Shown: in pieces, positions 16,990-25,979 of the stretch
Layout of the letters: each line of letters begins with the position of its first letter
Numbering within the stretch: position 1 is the stretch's first letter
From: an uncultured Clostridia bacterium
Lineage (GTDB): Bacteria > Bacillota > Clostridia > Saccharofermentanales > Saccharofermentanaceae
Assembly (NCBI GenBank): GCA_946537885.1
Contig: CAMNGC010000010.1
Location: 1 to 64,000, forward strand
DNA: 64,000 nt
Reading direction: 5' to 3'
Translations under genes and position numbers: made by a program
Notes under the pieces: model-generated
What the model was told of the DNA's origin: nothing
Databases searched by the model: none
Seen by the model: the letters and a program-made list of their open reading frames with translations, nothing else

Positions 16990-18534
16990 TCACTCGATCA
17001 CTACAAATGCCTGAGCCCCCAGATCGATCCGCACGCACTCGCCGGCAACCTTAACGGAAGCGTCACCGATACTTGCAAGCACTCGCCCCGATATCCCCAA
17101 CGACCGGCTTATGCTGACATTAGAACCGCTCGGGTTTATCGCGCACACGACCTTCCCCCTGCGGTAAACAAAAGGCTGCCCGTCGCAAACAACGGCAAAA
17201 TCACCGTCCGCCTGAAGATCCGTTATCGAATGGCGAAGCGCTGTCAGGCGGCGCACACAGTTAAGGAGGGAATCTGTCTGTTTTTCTTCTTGCTCCACAG
17301 TCGGCGCATCTGTTGCAGGATCCACCGGCAGATAGAGCTTATCCGGGGCAGCCGCAGAGAAGCCGAGATTTGCAGCCTCGGACCACTGCATCGGCGACCG
17401 ACTGCCGGTACGGCCATAACCTCCTTCGTGAGTGGGCAGATCAAGATAACGCATACCGATCTCGTCGCCATAATAGATAAAGGGCACGCCGGGCATAGTA
17501 AGAATAAAGGCCATTACAAGCTTTACTGCAGCTATATCAAGGTTTTTACGAAGACGCGGCGTGTCATGATTGCCGCTGATAAATGATATATATCCATAGT
17601 CACGCGAATTGTTATACCTATAAAGATAATCGTCGAGGAAGCGTCTTATGTTACCGCCGCTGTCTTTCAGGAAATAGCTTTGATCTCTCCCCTGACTCTC
17701 GTAGTCACGCACCAGTGTGTTATAGCCATTACCAACATGATCAAGATAAAAATCCATATGAAATCCGGCTTTAAGCGCGAGTGTAGGATCGCCCCATTCG
17801 GACACCAGAGCAGCCTCCGGATATTCCTGATCCAGCATCGCCCTGATATCCGTCCAGATCCTTGCTGTCGCGCTCTTGACGTTATCATCTTCCTTAACAA
17901 GAGAATCAGCCATGTCCACGCGGAAACCGTCGCAGCCCTTTGAGAGCCAGAAGCGCATGATATCTTTAAGCGCCTGCCTTGTAGCCATAGGCCCATCATC
18001 TTCAGTCCCCTGCTGCCAAGGAAGTTCAGGCTTTGCAAACCCATAATTCAAGGCCGGCTGACACTTAAAGAAATTCAGCATATAGACGCCGTCACGCTCG
18101 CATTCTCCGCTTATATATGGATGACCTCCGATACCATGCCAGACACTGTCTGTCCAGATATACCTGTCGCTCATGTCATTACGCTCTGCTCGCGAACTCT
18201 CGATAAACCACGGATGCTCCTCGGATGTGTGTCCCGGCACGAGATCCAAGAGCACGCGGATTCCCATGTCATGAGCCTTTTCGAAAAGCTCGTAAAGATC
18301 CTCGTTGCTCCCGTATCGTTCCGCCACTTTAAGATAATCACGAACATCGTAACCCGCATCCTTAAAGGGCGAATCGTAAACAGGGTTAAGCCATATGGCA
18401 TTACAGCCCAGAGATGCGATATATGGCAGTTTGGAGATGATGCCTTGTATATCTCCTATTCCATCCCCATTGCTGTCCATAAATGACTGAGGATATATCT
18501 CATAAAAGATCGCGTCTTTCAGCCAAGACGGCAT
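16990..18534 (-). CDS. GH13 alpha-amylase-family glycosidase, cytosolic
   Basis: 514 residues from the ATG at 18534, which has GGAGG 8 nt upstream (the ATG at 18540 sits on the ribosome site). The GH13 signatures are clear: FRVDMADS with the nucleophile Asp, LVSEWGDP with the acid/base Glu and SGNHDTPR with the transition-state-stabilising Asp. There is no signal peptide. It probably hydrolyses imported alpha-glucosides or transfers glucosyl units; the exact subfamily is uncertain. Its position as last gene of a galactan operon is unexpected, since galactan has beta bonds; it may broaden the operon's substrate range. Confidence 0.8.
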   Translation of the reverse strand: MPSWLKDAIFYEIYPQSFMDSNGDGIGDIQGIISKLPYIASLGCNAIWLNPVYDSPFKDAGYDVRDYLKVAERYGSNEDLYELFEKAHDMGIRVLLDLVPGHTSEEHPWFIESSRAERNDMSDRYIWTDSVWHGIGGHPYISGECERDGVYMLNFFKCQPALNYGFAKPELPWQQGTEDDGPMATRQALKDIMRFWLSKGCDGFRVDMADSLVKEDDNVKSATARIWTDIRAMLDQEYPEAALVSEWGDPTLALKAGFHMDFYLDHVGNGYNTLVRDYESQGRDQSYFLKDSGGNIRRFLDDYLYRYNNSRDYGYISFISGNHDTPRLRKNLDIAAVKLVMAFILTMPGVPFIYYGDEIGMRYLDLPTHEGGYGRTGSRSPMQWSEAANLGFSAAAPDKLYLPVDPATDAPTVEQEEKQTDSLLNCVRRLTALRHSITDLQADGDFAVVCDGQPFVYRRGKVVCAINPSGSNVSISRSLGISGRVLASIGDASVKVAGECVRIDLGAQAFVVIE

Positions 18535-18553
18535 AGTCATTCCTCCCGGATAA

Positions 18554-19666
18554 TCAGCCCTTGAAATCTCTTATAACCGCTAATGTCTTAAGTACTTTGC
18601 CCTCATAATCGAAAAGCGCCTGATTAGCCCACTCGTTACCGCCGGGGCCTTTCTCACCCGTGTATTCAAGCGCATATTCACTTGCCCAGCCGCAGCCGGG
18701 AACCGGAACCCAACCGGGCTCCCAATAGTAAAAACCCCTGCCCTTTCCGTCAGGCAGCGATGCGATGCGATTCATGACATCTGTCATAAAAGCCGACTGA
18801 CCGTCAACTGTCATAGGATATTCAAGTGAAGCTAAGAGTTCCTGACGAGTGGCCATACCTTTGAGCTCATCTATAGGACGGCCTTCGTATTTACGATAAT
18901 CCTCAGTGGAGAATCCCATTGAGACTTCTGCCACAACGATATCTTTGCCGTAACGGGCGATCATGTCCCTCATGTTATTTTCGAGCTGGGGGATACTGCC
19001 GTGCCAGAAGGGGTAATAAGACATGCCGATGATGTCAAAGTCCTCTCCCCTTTCCATATAGTGATCGAACCAGTCAACATACATCTCATTATTGCCGCCA
19101 TTATCCAGATGTATCATGGTCTCGGCCTTACAGCCGACATCCTTGATGGCCCGCATGCCGGAGCTTACAAAAGACGCAATGTTATCATATTCCGGCTTAC
19201 GGCCATAGGGCCAGAGCAAACCGTTTGTGATCTCGTTTCCCACCTGGATCATATCAGGTTCAACATCTTGGGAACGCATGGCCAGAATAACATCGGAAGT
19301 ATAGTCATAGATCGCCTTGCTAAGCCCCTTGACGTCAAGGCCCTGCCAGGCTTTGGGGATTGTCTGCTTACCGGGATCTGCCCAGAAATCGCTGTAGTGG
19401 AAATCCAACAAGATGCTCATGCCGGCCCTTTTGGCTCGCCCGGCCAGTTCAATAGTCTTCTTAAGATCGTTTGTACCGGCGCCGTAGGGCTTGCCATCAC
19501 GGCTGTAAGGATCGTTCCAGAGTCTTAATCTTACCGAATTTACTTTATGTTCTGCGAGGATCTCGATAAGATCCCGCTTATTGCCATTCTCATCATAGTA
19601 GACCGCGCCGCAAGCTTCTTCTTCGATCAGCGTGGATATATCCATTCCTTTAATAAAATCACTCAT
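18554..19666 (-). CDS. Cytosolic GH53 endo-/exo-beta-1,4-galactanase
   Basis: 370 residues from the ATG at 19666 (GAGGTAATGAG just upstream; the longer frame lacks a ribosome site). It is the GH53 catalytic domain alone, with QVGNEITNG (acid/base) and VVAEVSMGF (nucleophile region) and no signal peptide, unlike the secreted paralogue at 14705. It should trim imported galacto-oligosaccharides inside the cell, next to the GH42 enzyme. It lies 19 nt before the GH13 gene and behind a hairpin at 19691-19724. Confidence 0.85.
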   Translation of the reverse strand: MSDFIKGMDISTLIEEEACGAVYYDENGNKRDLIEILAEHKVNSVRLRLWNDPYSRDGKPYGAGTNDLKKTIELAGRAKRAGMSILLDFHYSDFWADPGKQTIPKAWQGLDVKGLSKAIYDYTSDVILAMRSQDVEPDMIQVGNEITNGLLWPYGRKPEYDNIASFVSSGMRAIKDVGCKAETMIHLDNGGNNEMYVDWFDHYMERGEDFDIIGMSYYPFWHGSIPQLENNMRDMIARYGKDIVVAEVSMGFSTEDYRKYEGRPIDELKGMATRQELLASLEYPMTVDGQSAFMTDVMNRIASLPDGKGRGFYYWEPGWVPVPGCGWASEYALEYTGEKGPGGNEWANQALFDYEGKVLKTLAVIRDFKG

Positions 19667-19690
19667 CTCATTACCTCTGTCATAAAGTAT

Positions 19691-19724
19691 GCTCCCCCGC
19701 CAAACGAGGGGAAAGCGGGGGAGC
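19691..19724 (-). terminator. Intra-operon hairpin before the cytosolic GH53
   Basis: Perfect 10-bp GC-rich stem GCTCCCCCGC/GCGGGGGAGC, followed on the minus strand by ATACTTTA rather than a T-run. More likely a partial terminator or a stabilising 3' stem than a full stop. Confidence 0.6.
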
Positions 19725-19744
19725 AATCGAAAGTTATCACTGTA

Positions 19745-19957
19745 TCAGTCGAAATCTGTTATCCGCTCAAGCATCCTCTTATAGCGGAATCTTACCATCT
19801 CATTCTTTGCCAGTACATCCTCTTCTGTACCTGTATACTGACAACGTATGCAATAGTATTCTTTCTTGTCTTTGTCATAGAACATATCGATGTCCAGATC
19901 TCTCATGAAGCATGAGGGACAACGATAGTTCAGTCTGCCTTTGCCAGATTGAGCCAT
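19745..19957 (-). CDS. Small zinc-ribbon-like protein
   Basis: 70 residues with two Cys pairs, C13-P-S-C16 and C36-I-R-C39, spaced as in a treble-clef or zinc-ribbon fold, then a basic helical C-terminus. Its start lies inside the last 28 nt of the upstream gene in another frame, so the two are translationally coupled. The regular Cys spacing and operon position argue for a real gene. The role is unknown; it may be a regulatory or chaperone subunit for the preceding CAZyme-like protein. Confidence 0.6.
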   Translation of the reverse strand: MAQSGKGRLNYRCPSCFMRDLDIDMFYDKDKKEYYCIRCQYTGTEEDVLAKNEMVRFRYKRMLERITDFD

Positions 19958-21759
19958 GTGCTGAATACCTCCTTGTCATGAACCTGTTTTGTATAGCCGA
20001 GTGTAAACATCGGTGAGAATGCGTAGCCTTCCTTAATATAGGCTTCCCCATCTTCGCAATCAGTCCTGAGCGTGACAGCCGTCTCGATGGCGGGGATCAC
20101 GGCACGTGCCTCCTTGGCTCCCTTAACGAAGGCCTCACGACACTTATACGCATAATCGATCTTCTGATCACCAACCGTCAGCGTGACACAAGTCATATCT
20201 TCGGGATACTCTGTTGTACCATAGCAGGCAACGATATACTCATTGATCGTAACCTCGGCATCCGGATCACTCATCTCGAGAATATTACGTTCGATCCGGA
20301 TCTCCGAAGATCCCTCCTCGAAAATAACTCTCGTCTGAAGTTTTACCGTCATATCCGCAAACTCGATATCCACAGGATCAAGCGTCAGGATCCTTGCCTT
20401 ACCCTCCTGAGAGAACTTCGCATGTGTCCTGCAAAGAGCCAGATCGACTTCTTCTCCGTTGTGGCAGACCTTGGCACTTCTTAATGTGCCCTCACCTGCA
20501 TAGTGTGTGAAATAACCTGCTCTGTATTTCTCCTGGATCAGGAAAGGATATGAAGCATCCTGAACATGTTTGGTACCGATACCTACTTCCCACTTAAGCT
20601 TCGCAGCATAGGGGCGAAGATCAACGACTGCACCGCCCTGGTCCATGTTTACACATGCTCTCATATAGGGATCGGCATACCAGAAGATCTGCTTGTTCGA
20701 ACCGTAAAGGATATCCTTCCACAGAGCGCATTCAGGCTCCGTATAGCTCTTGTTCGCACGATAGAAGTCAGCGAACTCGGCCATGGTCATATCGATAAGC
20801 TTTCCCTCTTTCTTGAGTTGACCGTAGTAAGCCATGCCCTCTTCATAGGACTTGCAAAGAAGCTCATAAGGTGCCTCCCAACGGCCCATCTTATTAAGCC
20901 ATCCGGGACCGACGAACATCATGTTATAAGAATATCCGTTGTTAAACTTCTCGAGATGCCTGTACTGATCAACGAGATTGAAGAAATAAGGAAATTCCCA
21001 TGTCTTCGTGTCATAGATCATGCCGCGGAGAACATTCTGAGGATGGGTTCCGAAGTTGGATCCGTTTCCGTCATAGCATGCCATAAGGTCTCTCGACAGA
21101 TGCGGAATCGCAACTATTCCGGAATCCTCTTCTTCATTGGCGGCAGGCGCGTGGGTGTTCTGCTTGGAGGGGATCCATGGATTCCACGGGCCGCCGTCAA
21201 ATAAAGTGTACCAGGAGTTATTACATGTGTGGTAAGCCTTGGGGCCCTCTTCCCAACATGTAGCGACTGCAGCCTTGACCGAAGGGTATTTCTCCTTGAT
21301 GTAGTTGGTCAGATCGGCATCCATATAATAGGAGCCGGTAGATTCAGGATAGAATCCGAATATGTCATGGAACTTTTCGAAAACATCATCTACGATAGCT
21401 TTCTTATCCTCCATAGAGAACATCCAGATGCAGAAATCCTTCGTCTTATACTTCTTACGGAACTCTTCACAAGGAAGTCCCAGAAGAGAGAGTGCGATCT
21501 CATCACCGTACTTCTCATGGTGTTCCTTAGCCAACTGCACAGCCTCCTCATTGAAGAGGCTGGCGTAGGTCATCTGAATCGTTACCTTCAGGCCGTTCTT
21601 ATGAGCTGTTTCCTGCTGGAACTTAAAGATATCCAGTGACTCGGTAAGAAGCGACTTGCGACCGATGTCTTCGGTCTTACCCTGTCCCGTAACCTTCTCC
21701 GCATATTCGGGGACCATCTCGGGACGATGAATAATGTTGACTGCAAAAGTCGTGTTCAT
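19930..21759 (-). CDS. Unassigned carbohydrate-active-enzyme-like protein in the gan operon
   Basis: 609 residues with no signal peptide. The N-terminal 350 residues read as a (beta/alpha) barrel of the polysaccharide-deacetylase/GH57/GH38 type: alternating strands and helices, FGFYPESTGSYYMDADLTNY, a Trp/Pro-rich loop (GGPWNPWIPS), HLSRDLMACYDGNG and FVGPGWLN. The C-terminal 250 residues are beta-rich, like the sandwich domains of glycoside hydrolases. I cannot place it in a CAZy family. Position between the importer permeases and GH53 implies a function on imported galactan oligomers or their substituents, such as arabinose or acetyl groups. GGAAG ribosome site upstream of the ATG. Confidence 0.6.
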   Translation of the reverse strand: MNTTFAVNIIHRPEMVPEYAEKVTGQGKTEDIGRKSLLTESLDIFKFQQETAHKNGLKVTIQMTYASLFNEEAVQLAKEHHEKYGDEIALSLLGLPCEEFRKKYKTKDFCIWMFSMEDKKAIVDDVFEKFHDIFGFYPESTGSYYMDADLTNYIKEKYPSVKAAVATCWEEGPKAYHTCNNSWYTLFDGGPWNPWIPSKQNTHAPAANEEEDSGIVAIPHLSRDLMACYDGNGSNFGTHPQNVLRGMIYDTKTWEFPYFFNLVDQYRHLEKFNNGYSYNMMFVGPGWLNKMGRWEAPYELLCKSYEEGMAYYGQLKKEGKLIDMTMAEFADFYRANKSYTEPECALWKDILYGSNKQIFWYADPYMRACVNMDQGGAVVDLRPYAAKLKWEVGIGTKHVQDASYPFLIQEKYRAGYFTHYAGEGTLRSAKVCHNGEEVDLALCRTHAKFSQEGKARILTLDPVDIEFADMTVKLQTRVIFEEGSSEIRIERNILEMSDPDAEVTINEYIVACYGTTEYPEDMTCVTLTVGDQKIDYAYKCREAFVKGAKEARAVIPAIETAVTLRTDCEDGEAYIKEGYAFSPMFTLGYTKQVHDKEVFSTWLNLAKAD

Positions 21760-21786
21760 ATACTTGCTTCCTTTCGAGGCTCGAGA

Positions 21787-22644
21787 TTATTCTTTGCTCG
21801 AACCGCTTGTAATTCCTTCTACGTAGTACTTCTGCATGATCAGGAAGAGAATTGAGATCGGGATAGATACCAACAGACCGCCTGCGCAGAAATGCGTGAA
21901 GTGTGCGTTCAGTCTGCTCTTATCGAGCATGTTGTAGAGACCGATAGCCAATGTCCACTTGGAAGAATTGGTTCCGAGGATGAGCTTGGCAAATACGAAG
22001 TCTCCCCAAGGCATCAGGAACGAGCTGATGACCTGATATACGATGATAGGCTTACACAGGGGCAGTACTACTCTGAAGAAGATTCCTGCCTCGGAGCAAC
22101 CGTCGATGATGGCAGCTTCTCTGATACTTGTCGAGATCGTATCCATATATCCTTTTACGATCAGATATCCGAGACCGGATCCGGCAGAGTATACGATGAT
22201 CATTCCGATGTGGCTCTGAGTAAGATCCAATGCCTTCATCAGGAAGTAGATAACTACCATGGACAAAACGCCCGGGAACATATTGAGGATCATGGAGATG
22301 TTCATTATGAATCTTCTTCCCTTGAAACGGCAGAAGCTCAATGCATAGCTGACCATCAATACGAATGTTGTAGAGATAAGACAGGTGAAGACCGCTATGA
22401 TGAATGTGTTCTTGAACCAGATCTTATACTTCATGATACCGTCAGTCGTATACTTGGTATCCTTGAAAAGGTCTACGAAATTATGTGCTGACCACTTCTC
22501 AGGGAAGAATTTGGATACGCTGATACCGGTGTCAAGCTTAAAGGATGTAACTATCAGCCAGATGATCGGGATAAGCCAGATCAGTGCCAGGACTGCTAAC
22601 AGAATGTGTTTTATAACAACACTTATATGTCTTCTCTTTTCCAT
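21787..22644 (-). CDS. ganQ: ABC sugar transporter permease, MalG/GanQ type
   Basis: 285 residues with six hydrophobic segments. The EAA loop, REAAIIDGCSEAGIFFRVVLP, is the docking motif for the cytoplasmic ATPase. It overlaps the MalF-type permease at position 22644 (stop/start overlap). Together they form the channel for galacto-oligosaccharides captured by the lipoprotein at 24266. No ATPase gene is present in the locus; as in Bacillus, where MsmX serves several importers, a shared ATPase encoded elsewhere is expected. Confidence 0.85.
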   Translation of the reverse strand: MEKRRHISVVIKHILLAVLALIWLIPIIWLIVTSFKLDTGISVSKFFPEKWSAHNFVDLFKDTKYTTDGIMKYKIWFKNTFIIAVFTCLISTTFVLMVSYALSFCRFKGRRFIMNISMILNMFPGVLSMVVIYFLMKALDLTQSHIGMIIVYSAGSGLGYLIVKGYMDTISTSIREAAIIDGCSEAGIFFRVVLPLCKPIIVYQVISSFLMPWGDFVFAKLILGTNSSKWTLAIGLYNMLDKSRLNAHFTHFCAGGLLVSIPISILFLIMQKYYVEGITSGSSKE

Positions 22645-24119
22645 TATCTGTAGTCCTCCTCTTTGTTACCTCTCATCATGATCGCGAAGGAAATGAGTGT
22701 GAAGGTCGCACAAGCGATGAAGACAATGATACCGATTACGGAAGCTATGTTATAGCTCGCGTTCTCATTGGTAAGGCGGAACAGCCATGTAACCAGAAGA
22801 TCCGGTTCCTTTGCATTGGCCGCAGCCATCTTCAGATCGTGTGTCTGGTAAATATCCTGTGTCAACAGGTAGATAACGTTGAAGTTGTTGATATTACGTA
22901 CGAAGTCCGTAATAAGAGCAGGGCCCTGAACAACCAGGAAGTAGGGCATGATGATATGAACAAATATCTGGAAGTTATTTGCTCCGTCAAGCCTTGCGGA
23001 CTCAACCTGGCTCTGAGGGATATTCATCAGTACGCCTGTAGCGATCAGCATCTGATAAGGTACGCCAACCCAGATATTGATCATGACGATCATGAACTTG
23101 GTCCATTTGGGATTCGTCAGGAACGGAATAGTATCGGGCGTCGGGATCAGATGCATATTGTACAGAAGTTTGGTAAGACCGATGTCCGAGCAGATCGTAT
23201 TGAAGATACCCGAATCTCTGAAGAAATTGCGGACCAGGATAAGAGATACGAACTGAGGAACGGCGATCGTAATAATAAAGAGTGTTCTCCATACTCTTCT
23301 GAATTTGATACCGTCGGAGTTGATGAGCTTTGCAAGAAGTATACCGCCGATAAAGCAGGTAAAGGTTGCAAGAAATGCCCACAGGAGTGTCCATCCGGCA
23401 ATGCGCCAGAAAGCATAATTGAAATTGGAATTCTTATTGCTGAAGAATGTCGAGAAATTGTCCCATACCTTACCGACTACTTCACCGCTTGCATTCTTAA
23501 CTCTCCAAGTCCAAGTAAACAAGTGCGTTGGAGGAGTATGCTCAAGTCCGCCATAGTTGGTGAAAGCGATAGCAATAAGGATAAGGATCGGCAGGATGTT
23601 GATAAGGATTACGCCCAGTGTAGGCAAAGTCAACAATGTGAGATGGAAATTGCCTTCAATAAGAGAACGAAGATCCTGCTTAAAGTTATTGATAGGTCTT
23701 CCGTGTTCTTTTCTCACCTGAAGCTCATATACTGCCTTCATATTGTGGATCCAGAAAAGGATAAATACAAAGATAATGAATATGGCTACTATGGAATTGA
23801 GTAAGATCAGGAAGGAATTGTCATAGTTATTGATACGGGTGTTAAGTCCGACCTTCTCATATGCGTACTCTACAGTACCGAGTGTTCCGAACTTCGCAAA
23901 GTTCGGAGCCGCAAAGAATATCATCGAGAGGATAAACAGGATCTGAACAAGGAATACCAGAATTCCTTTGATCACCTGCTTACGTGCGATATATCCGGTA
24001 CCCATAGCGACAGAGGACAGGCGCACATACTTATCACCGTTCTTAAAAGCGGCGATAAGATCCCTGAAATAGCCGAAATGGCCACGGGATGTATTGTTGG
24101 GAGTCTTCTTAAGAGTCAT
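22644..24119 (-). CDS. ganP: ABC sugar transporter permease, MalF/GanP type
   Basis: 491 residues, longer than typical 300-residue permeases because of an N-terminal extension with extra hydrophobic segments (about residues 50-75 and 100-125), as in MalF and GanP. The core has six membrane segments and an EAA loop QVESARLDGANNFQIFVHIIMP. It forms the heterodimeric channel with the MalG-type subunit. Separated from the binding-protein gene by 146 bp with a terminator-like hairpin. Confidence 0.85.
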   Translation of the reverse strand: MTLKKTPNNTSRGHFGYFRDLIAAFKNGDKYVRLSSVAMGTGYIARKQVIKGILVFLVQILFILSMIFFAAPNFAKFGTLGTVEYAYEKVGLNTRINNYDNSFLILLNSIVAIFIIFVFILFWIHNMKAVYELQVRKEHGRPINNFKQDLRSLIEGNFHLTLLTLPTLGVILINILPILILIAIAFTNYGGLEHTPPTHLFTWTWRVKNASGEVVGKVWDNFSTFFSNKNSNFNYAFWRIAGWTLLWAFLATFTCFIGGILLAKLINSDGIKFRRVWRTLFIITIAVPQFVSLILVRNFFRDSGIFNTICSDIGLTKLLYNMHLIPTPDTIPFLTNPKWTKFMIVMINIWVGVPYQMLIATGVLMNIPQSQVESARLDGANNFQIFVHIIMPYFLVVQGPALITDFVRNINNFNVIYLLTQDIYQTHDLKMAAANAKEPDLLVTWLFRLTNENASYNIASVIGIIVFIACATFTLISFAIMMRGNKEEDYR

Positions 24120-24181
24120 GGTGATACCTCATAGACAGTGATAATTCGAAAAAAAGATAAGGGATTGTTTAGAAAAGGAAA

Positions 24182-24212
24182 GCCTCATATGCCTTCAAAT
24201 GACATATGAGGC
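24182..24212 (-). terminator. Hairpin between binding protein and permeases
   Basis: Perfect 10-bp stem GCCTCATATG/CATATGAGGC followed by TTTCCTTTTC on the minus strand. In sugar ABC operons such a stem typically lets the binding protein be made in excess over the permeases. Confidence 0.75.
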
Positions 24213-24265
24213 AATCCGTGTGTTTTATGTGATTGTAGACCCTTAAGGATCAGTATTCACAGTCA

Positions 24266-25543
24266 TCAGATTACAGCTGCTTCAATACCGGCAACACACT
24301 CATCAAGGAGAGTCTGCAAAGCGGTATTATCAGGATTTCCAGCTGCAAGGATGCTACCGAGGGAAGCTGCGGGAGCCCAGTAGTTGCCACCTACACGTTG
24401 AGGTGTAGCATAAGCTGCCTGAGCGGCGAGAGCTGCGATAGCGGGATTGCTCTGAACTGCGTCAGAAGCGGATGCGTTGATGTTTGAGGGACCAAGGCCA
24501 CGAGTTTCAAATCTTGTTACCTGGCTCTGCTCGTTTGTCAGGTACTCAGCAAGGAGTGTAGCCCAACCTGCCTGAGCGGACATAGCATTAACACCGATAA
24601 GCTTATAGCCGGAGAAGGAAGACATCTGAACCTGCTCACCATTCAATGTGAATGTAGGAAGCTTTGTTGCAGCATAACCGTCACCGTAAGCAGCTTCGAT
24701 AGCCTGAGCATTCCACATACCGGAAACAACTGCAGAATAAACGCCGTCGTTTACGCCTGTCATAATGCCTGCATCGTCACCAGCATTTACAAAAGTGCCA
24801 CTTGTGCAGAGGTCGATGATTGCCTGAGCAACATCTGTTCCGCCTTCTTCGTTCCAGTTACATGTATTTGTAACACCGTCATCTGCAAGACCCAAGTCAA
24901 AACCTGCGCCCTTGAAGAATGAATATAAATACCATGCATCGGATACGCACATACCGATCTTTGAGCCATCGGCAGCAGCGGCAGCCATCATTGCGTCAAG
25001 AGACTCAACATCAGACTCAGAATAAACATTGCTGTCATAGTAGAGGAAGTAACCGTTATCAGCTGTCATAGGATAAGCATAAAGCTTGCCGTCTACTGTA
25101 GCTGCTTCAACGGAACCGGCGAGATTCTCTTCGGAAACATTGAATGTGTAGGAATCTGTAACCTCGAGCAATGCACCTGCGCGAACCAGCTCATTGATCT
25201 GGTCATCAGCGAAAGCAAATACGTCTGCTGCAGCAGAGATATCAGTAAGAACAGTATCCTTTGCTGTAGACTCGGAGCAAGCTTCAACCGTGATGTCAAA
25301 AGATACATCGGGATACTCTGCCTTGAATCCGTCGATAAGTGTTTTAGTAAGTTCCTGATCTTCCTCAGAAGCCCATACTGTAAGCTTTACAGTACCGTCT
25401 GTGGAATCGATGAGATCCTGGATCGCATCGCCTGATCCTGCCGAATCACCGCTGTCGGAATCCTTGTCGTCGCTGGAACATGCAGCGATGCAGGACATTA
25501 CCATCATTGCGGAAAGGATTACGGCTACAAATTTCTTTGCCAT
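24266..25543 (-). CDS. ganS: Sugar ABC transporter substrate-binding lipoprotein, GanS type
   Basis: 425 residues. The lipobox is IAAC (Cys22) followed by a Ser/Asp/Gly-rich linker; the rest is a family 1 extracellular solute-binding protein (LTVWASEEDQ at the start of the fold; DVFAFADDQI and VVSGMWNAQAIEAAYG further on). Likely ligand: beta-1,4-galacto-oligosaccharides released by the secreted GH53. First gene of the long minus-strand gan operon with a consensus promoter and an operator just after the -10, and with AAAGGAGG before the ATG. Confidence 0.85.
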   Translation of the reverse strand: MAKKFVAVILSAMMVMSCIAACSSDDKDSDSGDSAGSGDAIQDLIDSTDGTVKLTVWASEEDQELTKTLIDGFKAEYPDVSFDITVEACSESTAKDTVLTDISAAADVFAFADDQINELVRAGALLEVTDSYTFNVSEENLAGSVEAATVDGKLYAYPMTADNGYFLYYDSNVYSESDVESLDAMMAAAAADGSKIGMCVSDAWYLYSFFKGAGFDLGLADDGVTNTCNWNEEGGTDVAQAIIDLCTSGTFVNAGDDAGIMTGVNDGVYSAVVSGMWNAQAIEAAYGDGYAATKLPTFTLNGEQVQMSSFSGYKLIGVNAMSAQAGWATLLAEYLTNEQSQVTRFETRGLGPSNINASASDAVQSNPAIAALAAQAAYATPQRVGGNYWAPAASLGSILAAGNPDNTALQTLLDECVAGIEAAVI

Positions 25544-25584
25544 GTGTTTGTCCTCCTTTATTAGGTGATAACCTTCTTAACCTC

Positions 25585-25638
25585 GTGCGCAATCGGTTGT
25601 TCTACTCGGATATTAGCAAACTGCATAAATGCTGTCAA
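25585..25638 (-). promoter_or_regulatory. ganS promoter and LacI-type operator
   Basis: Minus-strand TTGACA (25633-25638), 17-bp spacer, TAATAT (25610-25615). The operator GTGCGCAATCGGTTGTTC (25585-25602 on the plus strand) covers the expected transcription start, a classic repression position. It matches all 18 bases of the galactanase operator. Confidence 0.85.
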
Positions 25639-25916
25639 CAACAAATTTAATCGATTTGTAAAATTGTGCATAGCCGGCCGGCTTAATGTGCGCAAATAGT
25701 TATTTTCGATGCCCATGAGATTATCTATTGCGCAGAATTAACACCGGCAGGCTGTCAGGCCAGCGAGGTTGGCGGAAGCGACAATTTTTGGACATGATCA
25801 AGCTGTTACTCTGTCGTTTTATTGTCGCTCGCCTTCCCCAAACACCGATCCGTCAAGGATCAGATTCTTTAGCATATAGTCCACGCCGGCTCCTTCCCTT
25901 CCAAATCCTCCAAACA
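25639..25916. other. Non-coding gap upstream of ganS
   Basis: Part of a 436-bp gap between ganS and the repressor gene. It holds two GCGCAA/TTGCGC half-sites (about 25688 and 25723) like those in the operators, one TTTTCGA (about 25697), and a 9-bp inverted repeat AGCGACAAT/ATTGTCGCT near 25786-25829. A 70-codon plus-strand frame (25728-25940) has no ribosome site and reads through the terminator. No gene supported. Confidence 0.5.
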
Positions 25917-25957
25917 GAGACGAAGCCTCTCGGTACATGACCGGGAAGCTTCGTCTC
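25917..25957 (-). terminator. Terminator of the LacI-type repressor gene
   Basis: 10-bp stem GAGACGAAGC/GCTTCGTCTC with an inner CGGT/ACCG stem, followed on the minus strand by TGTTTGG. Confidence 0.7.
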
Positions 25958-25979
25958 CAGACCTTATTTACAGCAAAAT

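Noticed and set aside
25728-25940. 70-codon plus-strand ORF upstream of ganS
   Set aside because: Basic low-complexity translation, no ribosome site, runs into the ganR terminator.
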